NCBI RefSeq assembly: GCF_002382885.1
Contig: NZ_NWVL01000006.1
Span: 62,001-126,000, forward strand
Length of the DNA stretch: 64,000 nt
Direction: 5' to 3'
Source of the DNA: Streptomyces sp. WZ.A104
Lineage (GTDB): Bacteria > Actinomycetota > Actinomycetes > Streptomycetales > Streptomycetaceae
The notes under the pieces are model-generated. The model was not told where the DNA came from. It made no database searches and saw nothing but the letters and a program-made list of their open reading frames with translations. Each line of letters opens with the position of its first letter. The stretch's first letter is position 1. The translations under genes were made by a program, and so were the position numbers. This document shows, in pieces, positions 27,074-35,342 of the stretch.

Positions 27074-28212
27074 CGGCCTCGACCGGCTGCGGGAACAGCG
27101 CCCTCCAAGGCCCGCCACACCGGCGCCGTCGGCAGCTGTTCCACCGCCACCCGCAGCACGGTGGCGGGGACGCCGGACAACAACCCGTCCACAGGCCCCA
27201 TCCCGGCCGACTGGTCCGCCAGCCGCGCTCCGCCCATCAGGCCCAGCGGATCACTCACGTACACCATCTGATCCGTGATGTCCGCCGCCCCGGCCACCGC
27301 CCGCTCCAGCACGCCGGCTTCCGCCTCGCACACCCGAACCCCCTCTCCGGCCGCACCGGAACCGTCGACGACCACCACTGCACCGAGCCGGACGGGCGGC
27401 GAATACGAGATCCCCAGGGCAGCACGGTGCTCGGCCGGAGTGAACAGGACCCGCTCACGCGCCACCCCGGCCACAACCGAGCGATCACGCCGCCCGCCGG
27501 TGACACCCCCTACCAGCGACTCGGGCACAGCGACACGAGTCGGCCAGCCCACCACCATGCCGCCCGGGCCGATCAGAACCAGATCGTCGGCCAGGAACCG
27601 GCCGCCCAGCTCCCGCACCGCACGGTGGGCGAGCGTGGACTTCCCCCCACACCGCCCCGCCAGGAACACCAGAGCTTTCCCCTCCACGGCAACCGCCGAA
27701 GCGTGGAGCATCCGCCACCCCGACGTCAGCAGCCGCGACGCGAAGAAGACCCGGGCCAGCCAGTCCGCCCACCGCAGCCCCACCACGTCACCGGGCGACA
27801 CCATCAGGCGAGTCACACCCGCAACGGCATCGACCTCCATCTCAGCCGGCGGCGCCCCGGACCGGTAGCGCGCCACCAGCCTCATCACGCCGTCCGTCAG
27901 CCCGACCACTGCCAAGCGGCGACCTCCGTACGGAAGCCCGAGAACCAGCCCTCCGCGACCAGAGGCATCCTCCGCCTCCAGCAGCGGAGCACCTGCGCCT
28001 CGCTCGACCTCGAGCCTCCACTGCGCACCCGCACCCGACGACTCCACGGAACACGCCGGAGCCAGCATCTCCACGACGGATCCAAGAGCACCGTGCGAGG
28101 GTGATGCCACCTGTAACCGCCACCCCTCAAGGACCAAAGCGATCCGCTCCCTCTGCGCCGAGACGCCCCCAGCGGGGCCCGCATCGCCAAGTGCAGCGTC
28201 AACGACCACCAA
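27070..28212 (-). CDS. HPr-kinase-like protein, first copy; first gene of the operon
   Basis: The protein has 380 residues from TTG 28212 (or GTG three bases later), with GAAGGGG just upstream. The N-terminal ~150 residues are beta-rich. The kinase part has GWRMLHASAVAVEGKALVFL (H170), Walker A AGRCGGKS (185-192), FLADDLVLIG (paired acidic residues) and a long C-terminal tail. The P-loop has CGGKS rather than the SGxGKS of true HPr kinases. It probably heads a transcript of seven overlapping or closely spaced genes extending to 19379. Confidence 0.77.
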   Translation of the reverse strand: MVVVDAALGDAGPAGGVSAQRERIALVLEGWRLQVASPSHGALGSVVEMLAPACSVESSGAGAQWRLEVERGAGAPLLEAEDASGRGGLVLGLPYGGRRLAVVGLTDGVMRLVARYRSGAPPAEMEVDAVAGVTRLMVSPGDVVGLRWADWLARVFFASRLLTSGWRMLHASAVAVEGKALVFLAGRCGGKSTLAHRAVRELGGRFLADDLVLIGPGGMVVGWPTRVAVPESLVGGVTGGRRDRSVVAGVARERVLFTPAEHRAALGISYSPPVRLGAVVVVDGSGAAGEGVRVCEAEAGVLERAVAGAADITDQMVYVSDPLGLMGGARLADQSAGMGPVDGLLSGVPATVLRVAVEQLPTAPVWRALEGAVPAAGRGR

Positions 28213-28454
28213 TACGCCCCTTCTCGGACACGAAAGAATCGGAAACGCACTCTGCCCCCCGTTTCAGGGCGAATGCGCAGGTACCCCAAGTCACAAGCAG
28301 ACGAAGCGAATCGCGCTGACACTCGAAGATCTACTGGCGGCGACGCTCCGATGAGCCGCAGAGGCGTTCAGTACGGGAATCACCGGTCGGGCCGCCCAGA
28401 TCAGGCCGAGTCGAGCCCCACGGGACCGGGCTCCCGCGGCCGTCCTCCCTGGCT
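28213..28454. other. Upstream region of the HprK-like operon
   Basis: About 240 bases containing the operon promoter region and, at its right end, the second copy of the dispersed repeat. No gene was seen. Confidence 0.35.
28370..28447 (+). repeat. Dispersed ~79 bp direct repeat, copy 2
   Basis: It matches 15702-15780 in the same orientation. The right end lies 8 bases from the stop of the Nudix gene that follows. Together with copy 1 it brackets 12.6 kb that includes the whole HprK-like operon. Confidence 0.75.
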
Positions 28455-28931
28455 CTACATCGCGGGCCACGCGTATTCGCTGTAGGGGGTGCCGGTGGCG
28501 ATGTGCCGCAGCGCGACCGCGAGGTACGGCGGCATCGGCTCGGGCAGCGCCGCTGTCTTGTGCCAGGTCCAGCCCTCGCACTTGTCCGGCTCAGGGTTGC
28601 CGATCTCGCCGTGCCACCGGTCTGTCTCGAAGAAGAACGCGATCCGCTGGTCACCGGCGTGCGTCGATACGTGGTGCATCAGGTGCACGAACCGGACGTC
28701 GGCCGGGTCGACGCCGGCGCCGGTCTCCTCGGCGAATTCGCGGGCGGCCGCCACGGCGGCGGGTTCGCCCTCCTCCATGAGCCCGGCGGGCAACTGGAAC
28801 ATGCCCGGGAATACGCGCTGTGTCTCCACGCGGCGGCTCATGAGGATCTCGTTCCCCCGGCGGACGAGCAGGTGCACGTCCGCGTAGTGCGCGGCGTAGG
28901 AGTAACCGGACGGGGCGGTCTTCTGCGGCAT
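28455..28931 (-). CDS. Nudix hydrolase
   Basis: The protein has 158 residues with a complete Nudix box AGLMEEGEPAAVAAAREFAE continuing into ETGA. The preceding VLLVRRG-like strand and RVFPGMFQLPAG fit the ADP-ribose/NDP-sugar or MutT-like subgroups. A HxxxHVSTHAGDQRIAFFF strand follows. The ATG at 28931 overlaps the stop of the upstream nucleotidyltransferase (ATGA), so the two enzymes are translationally coupled. The substrate is unknown. Confidence 0.88.
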   Translation of the reverse strand: MPQKTAPSGYSYAAHYADVHLLVRRGNEILMSRRVETQRVFPGMFQLPAGLMEEGEPAAVAAAREFAEETGAGVDPADVRFVHLMHHVSTHAGDQRIAFFFETDRWHGEIGNPEPDKCEGWTWHKTAALPEPMPPYLAVALRHIATGTPYSEYAWPAM

Positions 28932-29551
28932 CAGCCTTCCTTCCTGGTTTGCAGGATCTCGGCCCACGGGTGCGGCCCGTACGCGGCCGAAAGTGCCTCG
29001 GCCAGCCACGTCCGGGCCTCCTGGCCGAGGTGAGGCAGTACCTCGGTGAAGTCCTGCTCGTCCTTCGGCCGAGGAGCCTTCGCCTTGTAGAAGAGCTGGA
29101 CCTCCGGCGTGAGGAACGGCGTACCGTCAGCGGCTGTTGCCCCGAGCCGCTTCACAGGCCGCCGGACCCGGACGTCGCGGCGCGACACCCAGGTCTCGCC
29201 GTCGGCCTCGTCGAGCATCACCTGAATCCGCCACGGCGTACCCGGACCGGGCCGGCACCACACGTCGTGCACGCCGACCGGCAGCAGCTCGCCGGACAGC
29301 CACCGGCGCAACGAGCCCGGCGGGTCCGCAGCCCACCACTCCCACCCGGCAAGGACCTCTTGAACCGCGAGCTGGTCTCGGCGCAGCAGCAGGACGTCGA
29401 TGTCGTCGTGCTCCCGAAACGGCCGGCCCACGGCGAGTTCCACGGCGTAGCCGCCCGCAACCCACCAGGGGCGGGGCGTCTTCGAGAACAAAGCGACGAC
29501 CTCGGCTAAGTCGGCGGGCTCCCAGTCCCGCCCGGGCTGTCCCTCCCGCAT
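28931..29551 (-). CDS. Nucleotidyltransferase-like protein (aminoglycoside adenylyltransferase fold)
   Basis: The protein has 206 residues, starting with ATG 29551. WWVAGGYAVELAVGRPFREH then DDIDVLLLRRD is the GG-x-DxD signature of MNT/AadA/LinB-type nucleotidyltransferases. A later Glu-Val-Gln-Leu-Phe-Tyr-Lys-Ala-Lys (EVQLFYKAK) is shared with the AadA2''-like group. It would transfer AMP or another nucleotide to a small molecule or protein. The coupled Nudix gene could hydrolyse the nucleotide by-product or reverse the modification (inference). Confidence 0.82.
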   Translation of the reverse strand: MREGQPGRDWEPADLAEVVALFSKTPRPWWVAGGYAVELAVGRPFREHDDIDVLLLRRDQLAVQEVLAGWEWWAADPPGSLRRWLSGELLPVGVHDVWCRPGPGTPWRIQVMLDEADGETWVSRRDVRVRRPVKRLGATAADGTPFLTPEVQLFYKAKAPRPKDEQDFTEVLPHLGQEARTWLAEALSAAYGPHPWAEILQTRKEG

Positions 29552-29688
29552 CACCGCACCCTTCCCCTGCAACGTCGCCCAGCGTGGATGCGAAACCCTA
29601 CCGCTCAGCCACGAGGGGCACACCGAGCTTCACAAAGCGCCCGGGAAACCGGATGCCCCGCCCCGCCTCCTGCTCCTACCCTCCGGTC

Positions 29689-30519
29689 ATGCCGACATCG
29701 CGCCCTGTTCAGACAGCGTCCGAGATCGTCACCTACTACGCCGCCCAGTACGACGAAGCCGACCGGCTCCACACCACCGCCAGCGGCCGCCTCGAACTCC
29801 TCCGCACTCGCGAGCTCCTCCGCGGCCACCTTCCGCCCGCCCCCGCACGGGTGCTCGACGTCGGCGGCGGTCCCGGCACCCACGCCCGGTGGCTCATCGA
29901 GGACGGCCACACCGTCCACCTGATCGACCCTGTCCGCCGGCACCTCGACCAGGCCGCCGTTCACGCCCCCGGATGCACCACCGAACTCGGCGACGCCCGA
30001 CACCTCACCGCCGCCACCGACTCCTACGAAGCAGTCCTGCTGCTCGGGCCCCTCTACCACCTCACCGCCCGCGCCGACCGCGTCCGCGCCCTCGAAGAAG
30101 CCGCCAGAGCGGCGAGGCCCGGAGCCCTTGTCGCCGCCGCGGGCATCAGCCGCTACAGCCTCCTGCAGGACTACACCGTGCACGCCGAACTCACCCCCGA
30201 GCTCCTCCACGGCGAAGTCGCCACCGTCCTGCGCAGCGGCTCGTACGACGGCAGCCGCGGCTTCACCACCGCTCACTTTCACACCGCCGCCGAACTCACG
30301 GCCGAGGCCGCCGACGCAGGCCTGACCGGCATCACCGTGACCGGGATCGAAGGCCCCGGCTGGGCCTACCTCCGTGCCGCCGAGCGCACCGCCGGCACAC
30401 CCCTCTACGACTCGCCGCTGCTACCCGGCGCCCTCGAGACGGCGCGGCTTGCCGACGGGCATCCAGAGTTCGCCGACGCATCCGCGCACCTTCTCGTCAC
30501 CGGACGGGCCCGAGAATGA
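29689..30519 (+). CDS. SAM-dependent methyltransferase (class I)
   Basis: The protein has 276 residues. It has motif I VLDVGGGPGTHARWL, then an acidic residue (LIDPV), LGDARHL (motif II) and a LLLGPLYHL strand typical of small-molecule methyltransferases. The substrate is unknown. It is divergent from the nucleotidyltransferase gene; no clear ribosome binding site precedes ATG 29689, so a leaderless message is possible. Confidence 0.85.
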   Translation: MPTSRPVQTASEIVTYYAAQYDEADRLHTTASGRLELLRTRELLRGHLPPAPARVLDVGGGPGTHARWLIEDGHTVHLIDPVRRHLDQAAVHAPGCTTELGDARHLTAATDSYEAVLLLGPLYHLTARADRVRALEEAARAARPGALVAAAGISRYSLLQDYTVHAELTPELLHGEVATVLRSGSYDGSRGFTTAHFHTAAELTAEAADAGLTGITVTGIEGPGWAYLRAAERTAGTPLYDSPLLPGALETARLADGHPEFADASAHLLVTGRARE

Positions 30520-30871
30520 ACCACCCACGGTGTGACCTGCTGCTATGGGAGCAGCTTCGCTCCAGACCGTCGCCCTGGTCCTTCTCGCAGTGAATGCCGG
30601 GGCGGCGGAGAGGCGGCACCGGCCGCCGGGGGCCGAAGCCACCCGCCGTCCCGGCGGCGGTGGTCGACGGCTCGGCGTTGCCAGAGGCCTTGCGGCACTG
30701 GGCACGGCAGGGCGGAGGAGAAGCCGTCGTCGACCACGATGGCCCCACCTCATCCGTGCCAATACGCCAAACTAGCCCGCGAGACCGGAATCATCGCTCT
30801 CCGGCTCACAGGGAACACCACGTCGATCCACCCCTGCCCTGACGGGACAACGCCACGAACAGGAAATCCCC
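30520..30871. other. 350-base region without a supported gene
   Basis: Open frames exist, but their predicted products are Arg/Pro/Cys-rich with no protein-like pattern. A stretch near 30760-30830 could encode a peptide ending ARETGIIALRLTGNT, perhaps a remnant of a small gene. Otherwise nothing was recognised. Confidence 0.35.
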
Positions 30872-30898
30872 ATGCTGACCTGTGAGAACACGCGATGA
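30872..30898 (+). CDS. Possible 8-residue leader peptide coupled to the kinase gene
   Basis: ATG 30872, eight bases after AGGAAA, opens MLTCENTR and stops in a TGA that overlaps the ATG of the next gene (ATGA). The downstream gene has no good ribosome site of its own. This arrangement is what a translation-coupling leader would look like. Confidence 0.35.
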   Translation: MLTCENTR

Positions 30899-31491
30899 GC
30901 ACACCGACCGCGGTCGTCGTGAGCGGCGGACCCGGAACAGGGAAGACCACCCTTGCGCATGAGCTCGCCCGCGTCCTCGGATGCCCCGCGATCATCCGTG
31001 ACGAGATCAAGCAGGGCATGGTCCTGTCACACCCCGGCTACCAGAGCGGCGGCAAAGACCCCCTCAACGACCCCACCCTGCATGCCTTCTTCGGCACGCT
31101 CAACGTGCTCCTGAAGGCCGGCGTCACGCTCGTCGCCGAAGCCGCCTTCCAAGACCGGCTGTGGCGCCCGAACCTCGAGCCGCTCACCGGCCTCGCGCAC
31201 CTCCGCGTCATCCGCTGCACCACCCAGGCCGACATCGCCCACGACCGCATCGTCCAGCGCGCCAAGGCCGACACGCACCGGGCCGCCCACGGCGACCAGG
31301 ACCTGCTCGAAGCCATCGCCGCCGGAGAACACTCCCTCGACTCCTGGGCGCCGATCTCCCTGGACGTCCCCACCCTGACGGTGGACACCTCGGACGGCTA
31401 CCAGCCGGGCCTCCACGACATCGCCGATTTCGCTCTCGCACCCGTTCGCAACCGGACGTTGTCCGGAGGCCGATCAGCGGATCCGCACTGA
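30895..31491 (+). CDS. P-loop ATPase/kinase (AAA_33 / zeta-like small kinase)
   Basis: The protein has 198 residues. The Walker A motif VVVSGGPGTGKTTLAHELA at the N terminus is followed by IIRDEIKQGM (nucleotide/acceptor strand, as in gluconate or chloramphenicol phosphotransferase-like kinases), VTLVAEAAFQDRLW, VIRCTTQADIAHDRI and RAKADTHR. It probably phosphorylates a small molecule such as an antibiotic or a nucleoside. It may be translated only through the preceding short leader peptide. Confidence 0.82.
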   Translation: MSTPTAVVVSGGPGTGKTTLAHELARVLGCPAIIRDEIKQGMVLSHPGYQSGGKDPLNDPTLHAFFGTLNVLLKAGVTLVAEAAFQDRLWRPNLEPLTGLAHLRVIRCTTQADIAHDRIVQRAKADTHRAAHGDQDLLEAIAAGEHSLDSWAPISLDVPTLTVDTSDGYQPGLHDIADFALAPVRNRTLSGGRSADPH

Positions 31492-31539
31492 ATCGTGCCC
31501 CCGTTCGGACCCCATGACCAGCACGAGAGGAAACCCAGC

Positions 31540-32010
31540 ATGGGCCCTTCCGTCACCGCGACCGTCCGCAACGCGGCCAAGGCTGTCGTCCTGAACGACG
31601 GCCGCGTCCTGCTCCAGCGCGCCCACTGGGAGGGCCAGGACTGCTACTTCCTGCCCGGCGGCGGCCAGGAGCCCGGCGAGGCCCTGGACACCACGGTCCG
31701 CCGCGAAGTCCTTGAGGAGACCGGCCTTGACGTCACACCCGAGCGACTGCTGTGGCTGCGCGAGTACATCGGCGCCAACCACGGCGGCGCCCCGCAGGAC
31801 CACCGGGTCGAAGCGATCTTCCTGTGCCGGGCCGAGGGTGACCCGGACAAGCTCGGCGGCCACGCCGAAGACGACGCGCAGACCGGCCTGGAATGGGTGG
31901 AGCTGGCGAAGGTGCCCGCCCTCAACCTGCTGCCCCACGGCCTGCGCCCCCTGATCGCCGGCCTCGCCCACACCGAGTCCCCTACCCGCTACCTCGGCGA
32001 CATCGCCTGA
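31540..32010 (+). CDS. Nudix hydrolase
   Basis: The protein has 156 residues from ATG 31540 with GAGAGGA upstream. The canonical box GGQEPGEALDTTVRREVLEE then TGL is intact (Gx5Ex7REUxEExG), preceded by CYFLPGGG. It has YIGANHGG and EAIFLCRAEGDPD, common in the MutT/ADP-ribose groups. It belongs to the group of six Nudix genes in this window. Confidence 0.9.
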   Translation: MGPSVTATVRNAAKAVVLNDGRVLLQRAHWEGQDCYFLPGGGQEPGEALDTTVRREVLEETGLDVTPERLLWLREYIGANHGGAPQDHRVEAIFLCRAEGDPDKLGGHAEDDAQTGLEWVELAKVPALNLLPHGLRPLIAGLAHTESPTRYLGDIA

Positions 32011-32269
32011 CATCGGCCACGGACGGGCCCCTCCAGCCGACCAGCGGCGCCTGGACCTGTGCTGGCGCGCCTCCGTCTCCTCCCCGATGCAGCGCTGGCC
32101 ATCGACGCCGAAGTCCGCGCACCCGCCCTTCTCCTCACCACCGGCACGCCCACACCAAGGTGAACGGCCGCCACGGACGGTCACCGCCCGTTGAGGGCGA
32201 AACGAGCCGCCTCGCGGCAAGCCGTGGTGCAGACTTCCTTTGACCGTCCGTGAAGGGGGAGTTGGTCCG
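32011..32269. other. Spacer upstream of the deformylase gene
   Basis: About 260 bases; no convincing gene. Inverted C-rich and G-rich short repeats occur near 32165-32195 (cggccgccacggacggtcac). Confidence 0.3.
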
Positions 32270-32827
32270 GTGCGACCCAGCCAGAAGATGCGCGATCTCG
32301 GCGTCGTTCAGTACGGCGCGCCCGGCCTGGGCGAGCCTGCCCGCCCCTTTGCCCTCCCCGACGAGCGGCAGACCGCCGACACCGTCGTGGGTCAGCTCCT
32401 TGACGCCATGGAGCGCATCCGCGGCGCGCACGACTTCTCCGGCAAGGGCCTGGGCGTAGCCGCCCCGCAGATCGGCATCCCGCGGTCCGCAGCGGTCATC
32501 CAGCCCCCTGGGGCCGACCCGATCGTGCTGCTCAACCCCCGCATCACCGTCGCCTCGGAGGAGACGGACGAGAAGTTCGAAGGCTGTCTGTCGTTCTTCG
32601 ACGTCCGCGGCCTCGTCCCTCGGCCCTTGCGGATCACAGTGGAGACCACCACCCTGGAGGGCCAGGCGGTGACCACCATCTACGAGCGCGGGATCGCCCG
32701 ACTGGTCCACCACGAGATCGACCACCTGAACGGCGTGCTCTACACCGCGCGGATGCGGGCCGGCGTCGCGCCCATGCCCGTCGAGGAGTACCGCCAGACC
32801 GGCCGGGCATGGGCCTACGAGCAGTGA
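32270..32827 (+). CDS. def: Peptide deformylase, accessory copy
   Basis: The protein has 185 residues. All three family motifs are present: GVAAPQIG (62-69, in place of GLAAxQxG), EGCLSF (104-109) with the metal ligand Cys106, and HHEIDHLNG (147-155) with the HExxH metal ligands. It removes the formyl group from nascent proteins. An additional copy outside the housekeeping locus can give resistance to deformylase inhibitors or process a special peptide (known of such paralogues; the role here is inferred). The start used is GTG 32270; an in-frame TTG lies 30 bases upstream. Confidence 0.9.
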   Translation: MRPSQKMRDLGVVQYGAPGLGEPARPFALPDERQTADTVVGQLLDAMERIRGAHDFSGKGLGVAAPQIGIPRSAAVIQPPGADPIVLLNPRITVASEETDEKFEGCLSFFDVRGLVPRPLRITVETTTLEGQAVTTIYERGIARLVHHEIDHLNGVLYTARMRAGVAPMPVEEYRQTGRAWAYEQ

Positions 32828-32927
32828 AGGCCGACGCGGTGCCTCCGAATTCTGTCCGGTGACTTTCTCCTTCAAATCCAACCGGCCCGCCAACCGCACC
32901 ACCGCCATCGCCTCCGGGAGTCACCCC

Positions 32928-33884
32928 GTGATCCACCGACGCGACGTCAGCGGCATCACCGCCCAGGCCGAACGCGACCTCCTCGCCGCCCATCACCTCA
33001 ACTCTGCCGACCTCATCGCCACCGGCACCGAGGCCAAGGTCTACCTCCTCGACTCCGAGCAGGTGCTCAAGGTGTACGCCGACCCCGACGGCACCCAGGC
33101 CGCCCGACTGCAGACCCTGCGCACCTTCTACGACCGGCTCGATCGCGGCCGGGTGCCCTACGCCCTGCCCGTGATCCACTCGGTCGAGCAGCACGGCCCG
33201 CTCCTGGCCACCCGCGAGGCGCTCCTGCCCGGCCGCCCGATGGGCGAGGTCTGCGACCTGACCATCCCCGAGGCCGAGGCCCTCTACCTCGACGCCGTCA
33301 CCGCCCTCGGCGCCCTGCCCCCGCCCAGCGGCGCGGGCCCCCGCATGCTCCTCGCCGGCCCCGGCACGCCCGGCGCCGAGCCCGGCCTCGGCTGGCACCC
33401 CTTCCTGCGCCGCCTGCTCGACACCCGGCTCGAGGCCGTCCACGACATCCTGAGCGCCGACGTCCCCCGCATCGACACCATCGTCAAGGACCTGCACACC
33501 CTGCTCGACAGCCCCTACACCGGGCCCGAGGCCGTCGTCCACGGCGACCTCTACCCCGACAACCTCCTGTTCGCCGGCGGGAGCGTGTCCGCGGTCGTCG
33601 ACTTCGGGACCTTCACCATGACCGGCGACCCGCTCTACGACGTCTCCGGCGCCTGCGTCTACTACCGCCAGTACGAGGCCGACCGCCTCACCGTCTGGCG
33701 GCGCCTGCTCGACCAGGCCGCCGACCGCACGCCCTCCAGCCGCCGCCACCTCCTGCGCGCCTACGCCGAGATCATCGCGATCCTCACCTGCGACCTGTAT
33801 CCCGAGAACCACAAGCCTCTCCAGGCCACTGGCCACTACCAGTGGGCCGTCACCGTCCTGCGCGACCTGGACTGGGGGAGCTGA
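32928..33884 (+). CDS. APH-family phosphotransferase
   Basis: The protein has 318 residues from GTG 32928, which has CGGGAG seven bases upstream; an in-frame GTG at 32859 lacks such a site. It has the ATP-binding region LLDSEQVLKVYADPDG (Lys), the catalytic loop VVHGDLYPDNLLFAGG (HGDxxxxN) and VVDFGTFTMTGDP (DFG). It phosphorylates a small hydroxylated molecule. The stop TGA overlaps the next start (TGATG), so it is coupled to the downstream Nudix gene. Confidence 0.88.
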   Translation: MIHRRDVSGITAQAERDLLAAHHLNSADLIATGTEAKVYLLDSEQVLKVYADPDGTQAARLQTLRTFYDRLDRGRVPYALPVIHSVEQHGPLLATREALLPGRPMGEVCDLTIPEAEALYLDAVTALGALPPPSGAGPRMLLAGPGTPGAEPGLGWHPFLRRLLDTRLEAVHDILSADVPRIDTIVKDLHTLLDSPYTGPEAVVHGDLYPDNLLFAGGSVSAVVDFGTFTMTGDPLYDVSGACVYYRQYEADRLTVWRRLLDQAADRTPSSRRHLLRAYAEIIAILTCDLYPENHKPLQATGHYQWAVTVLRDLDWGS

Positions 33885-34390
33885 TGGCCTTCCCGCCCCA
33901 CGTCGACCCCGCCGCCAGTGCCTGTCCCGCCCCACCACTCACCATGGAGACGAACCCCATGAAAGAGCGCGTTCGCGCTGTCCTCGTCACGCCGAACGAC
34001 ACCACGCTCGTGATCAAGCGCGTCCGCCCCGGCATCGACCCCTACTGGGTCATCGTCGGCGGTGGCGTTGAGGAGAGCGACGCCACCCGCGAGGAAGCGC
34101 TCCTGCGCGAGGTCCGCGAGGAGATCGCCGGCGACGCCGAGATCGTCCGCCTGTTCCACGAGACAGAGAACGCCAAGGGCGAGAAGGAGTACTTCTACCT
34201 GGCCCGCATCGACACCTGGGACTTCGACCGCCGGACCGGCCCGGAGTTCGCCCGGACCGACCGCGGCGAGTACATCCTCGAAGAAGTCCCGCTCACCGCC
34301 GAGGCCATCGCCAACCTGAACCTGCTGCCCCGGGAGATCTCCACCGTCCTGCGCCAGGCCCTCGACAGGGGAAGCCTGCTCGCCGTGTAG
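33884..34390 (+). CDS. Nudix hydrolase with divergent box
   Basis: The protein has 168 residues if translation begins at ATG 33884, which overlaps the upstream stop (TGATG) and follows GGGGGAG; a later in-frame ATG at 33959 with GGAGA is also good. The box IVGGGVEESDATREEALLRE then VREEIAG keeps the REVREE core but has Ile-Ala where EExG is expected, and an altered middle Glu. Catalysis may therefore be weakened or the substrate different. Coupling to the phosphotransferase suggests that both act on the same phosphorylated compound. Confidence 0.83.
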   Translation: MAFPPHVDPAASACPAPPLTMETNPMKERVRAVLVTPNDTTLVIKRVRPGIDPYWVIVGGGVEESDATREEALLREVREEIAGDAEIVRLFHETENAKGEKEYFYLARIDTWDFDRRTGPEFARTDRGEYILEEVPLTAEAIANLNLLPREISTVLRQALDRGSLLAV

Positions 34391-34518
34391 GCGGGGAACG
34401 GGGCTCGGCTGGGGGGCTCGGCTCGATACCCTCGCCTGATCGTGGGCCCTACCACCACGCCCTGGCCGCCGCACACGCCGCCTGCACACCGCCGTTTCGC
34501 ACCGCAGGAGCCCTGCCG

Positions 34519-35247
34519 ATGACCGCCGCCCCGACCTCCGGCTTCTCCGCCTTCGCCCTGGAGCCCTTCCCCGAGCTCCAGCCCGGCGACGACCTGGCGG
34601 GCACCATCGCCGGCGTACTCAGCAGCACCGGCACTCATCTGCGCGACGGGGACATCGTCGTGGTCGCCAGCAAGGTCGTCTCCATCGCGGAGAAGCGCTA
34701 CGTCGACCTCGCCAGCGTCACCCCGGGTCCACGGGCCCTGGAGCTGTCTGCCCTGACGGGCAAGCCCGCCGAGATCGTGCAACTGATCTTGGACTCATCG
34801 AGCGATCACTTCCTGGCCACCGAGAAGGGCCCCATCATCGCCCGGCACACCCTCGGCTACCAGCTCACCTCCGCCGGGATCGACCGCGCCGGCACCGAGG
34901 GCGCCTGGCTGCTGCCCGTGGACCCAGACGCCTCCGCCCGCGCCCTGCGCGACGCTCTGATCACCTACACCGGCACCGAGGTCGCCGTGGTCGTCGCGGA
35001 CTCCGACGGCCGCGCCGACCGGCGCGGGGCCACAGTCATCTCCATCGGCGCCGCCGGCGTCACACCTCTTCGGGTGACAGAGCACAGCGGCAAGCGGCAG
35101 GAGGAGACGTTCACCGACCTCATCGCCGCCGCCGCCGGAATCATCCTCGGGCAGCGCGGCCGGGGCGCCCCCGTCGCCGTACTTCGCGGCATCGCCCACA
35201 CCGCCAGCGATGAGGGAGTTTCCACGATGCTCCACCACCGGCCGTGA
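34519..35247 (+). CDS. CofE-like F420-0:gamma-glutamyl ligase family protein
   Basis: The protein has 242 residues, about the length of stand-alone CofE. Family signatures seen are DGDIVVVASKVVSIAEKR (the KxVS/AEKR nucleotide-binding region), GPIIARHTLGYQLTSAGID (IxxTxxGxxxAxAGID), GTEVAVVVADSDGRADR (DSxGR) and GQRGRGAPVAVLRG. CofE adds glutamate to coenzyme F420 or to a related substrate. Actinomycetes normally have a fused ligase (FbiB), so this free domain is an extra copy; the target may not be F420 itself. A decayed relative lies at 18892-19269. Confidence 0.85.
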   Translation: MTAAPTSGFSAFALEPFPELQPGDDLAGTIAGVLSSTGTHLRDGDIVVVASKVVSIAEKRYVDLASVTPGPRALELSALTGKPAEIVQLILDSSSDHFLATEKGPIIARHTLGYQLTSAGIDRAGTEGAWLLPVDPDASARALRDALITYTGTEVAVVVADSDGRADRRGATVISIGAAGVTPLRVTEHSGKRQEETFTDLIAAAAGIILGQRGRGAPVAVLRGIAHTASDEGVSTMLHHRP

Positions 35248-35342
35248 CACTGCTGATCACGGGGGGACCATCGAGTTGCGCGCCCTCCCTGACCCACCCG
35301 CGAGGCGCTCCTGCCCCGTCGGCCGACAGGTAAAGTGCTGAG

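Noticed and set aside
19379..28212. Lasso-peptide or PqqD-type HprK system
   Set aside because: HprK-like kinases occur in such systems, but no PqqD-like, transglutaminase-like or asparagine-synthetase-like gene lies in this operon.
30532..30885. A 117-residue frame in the region before the P-loop kinase
   Set aside because: The product is Cys/Pro/Arg-rich without pattern or ribosome site. I describe the area as unsupported.
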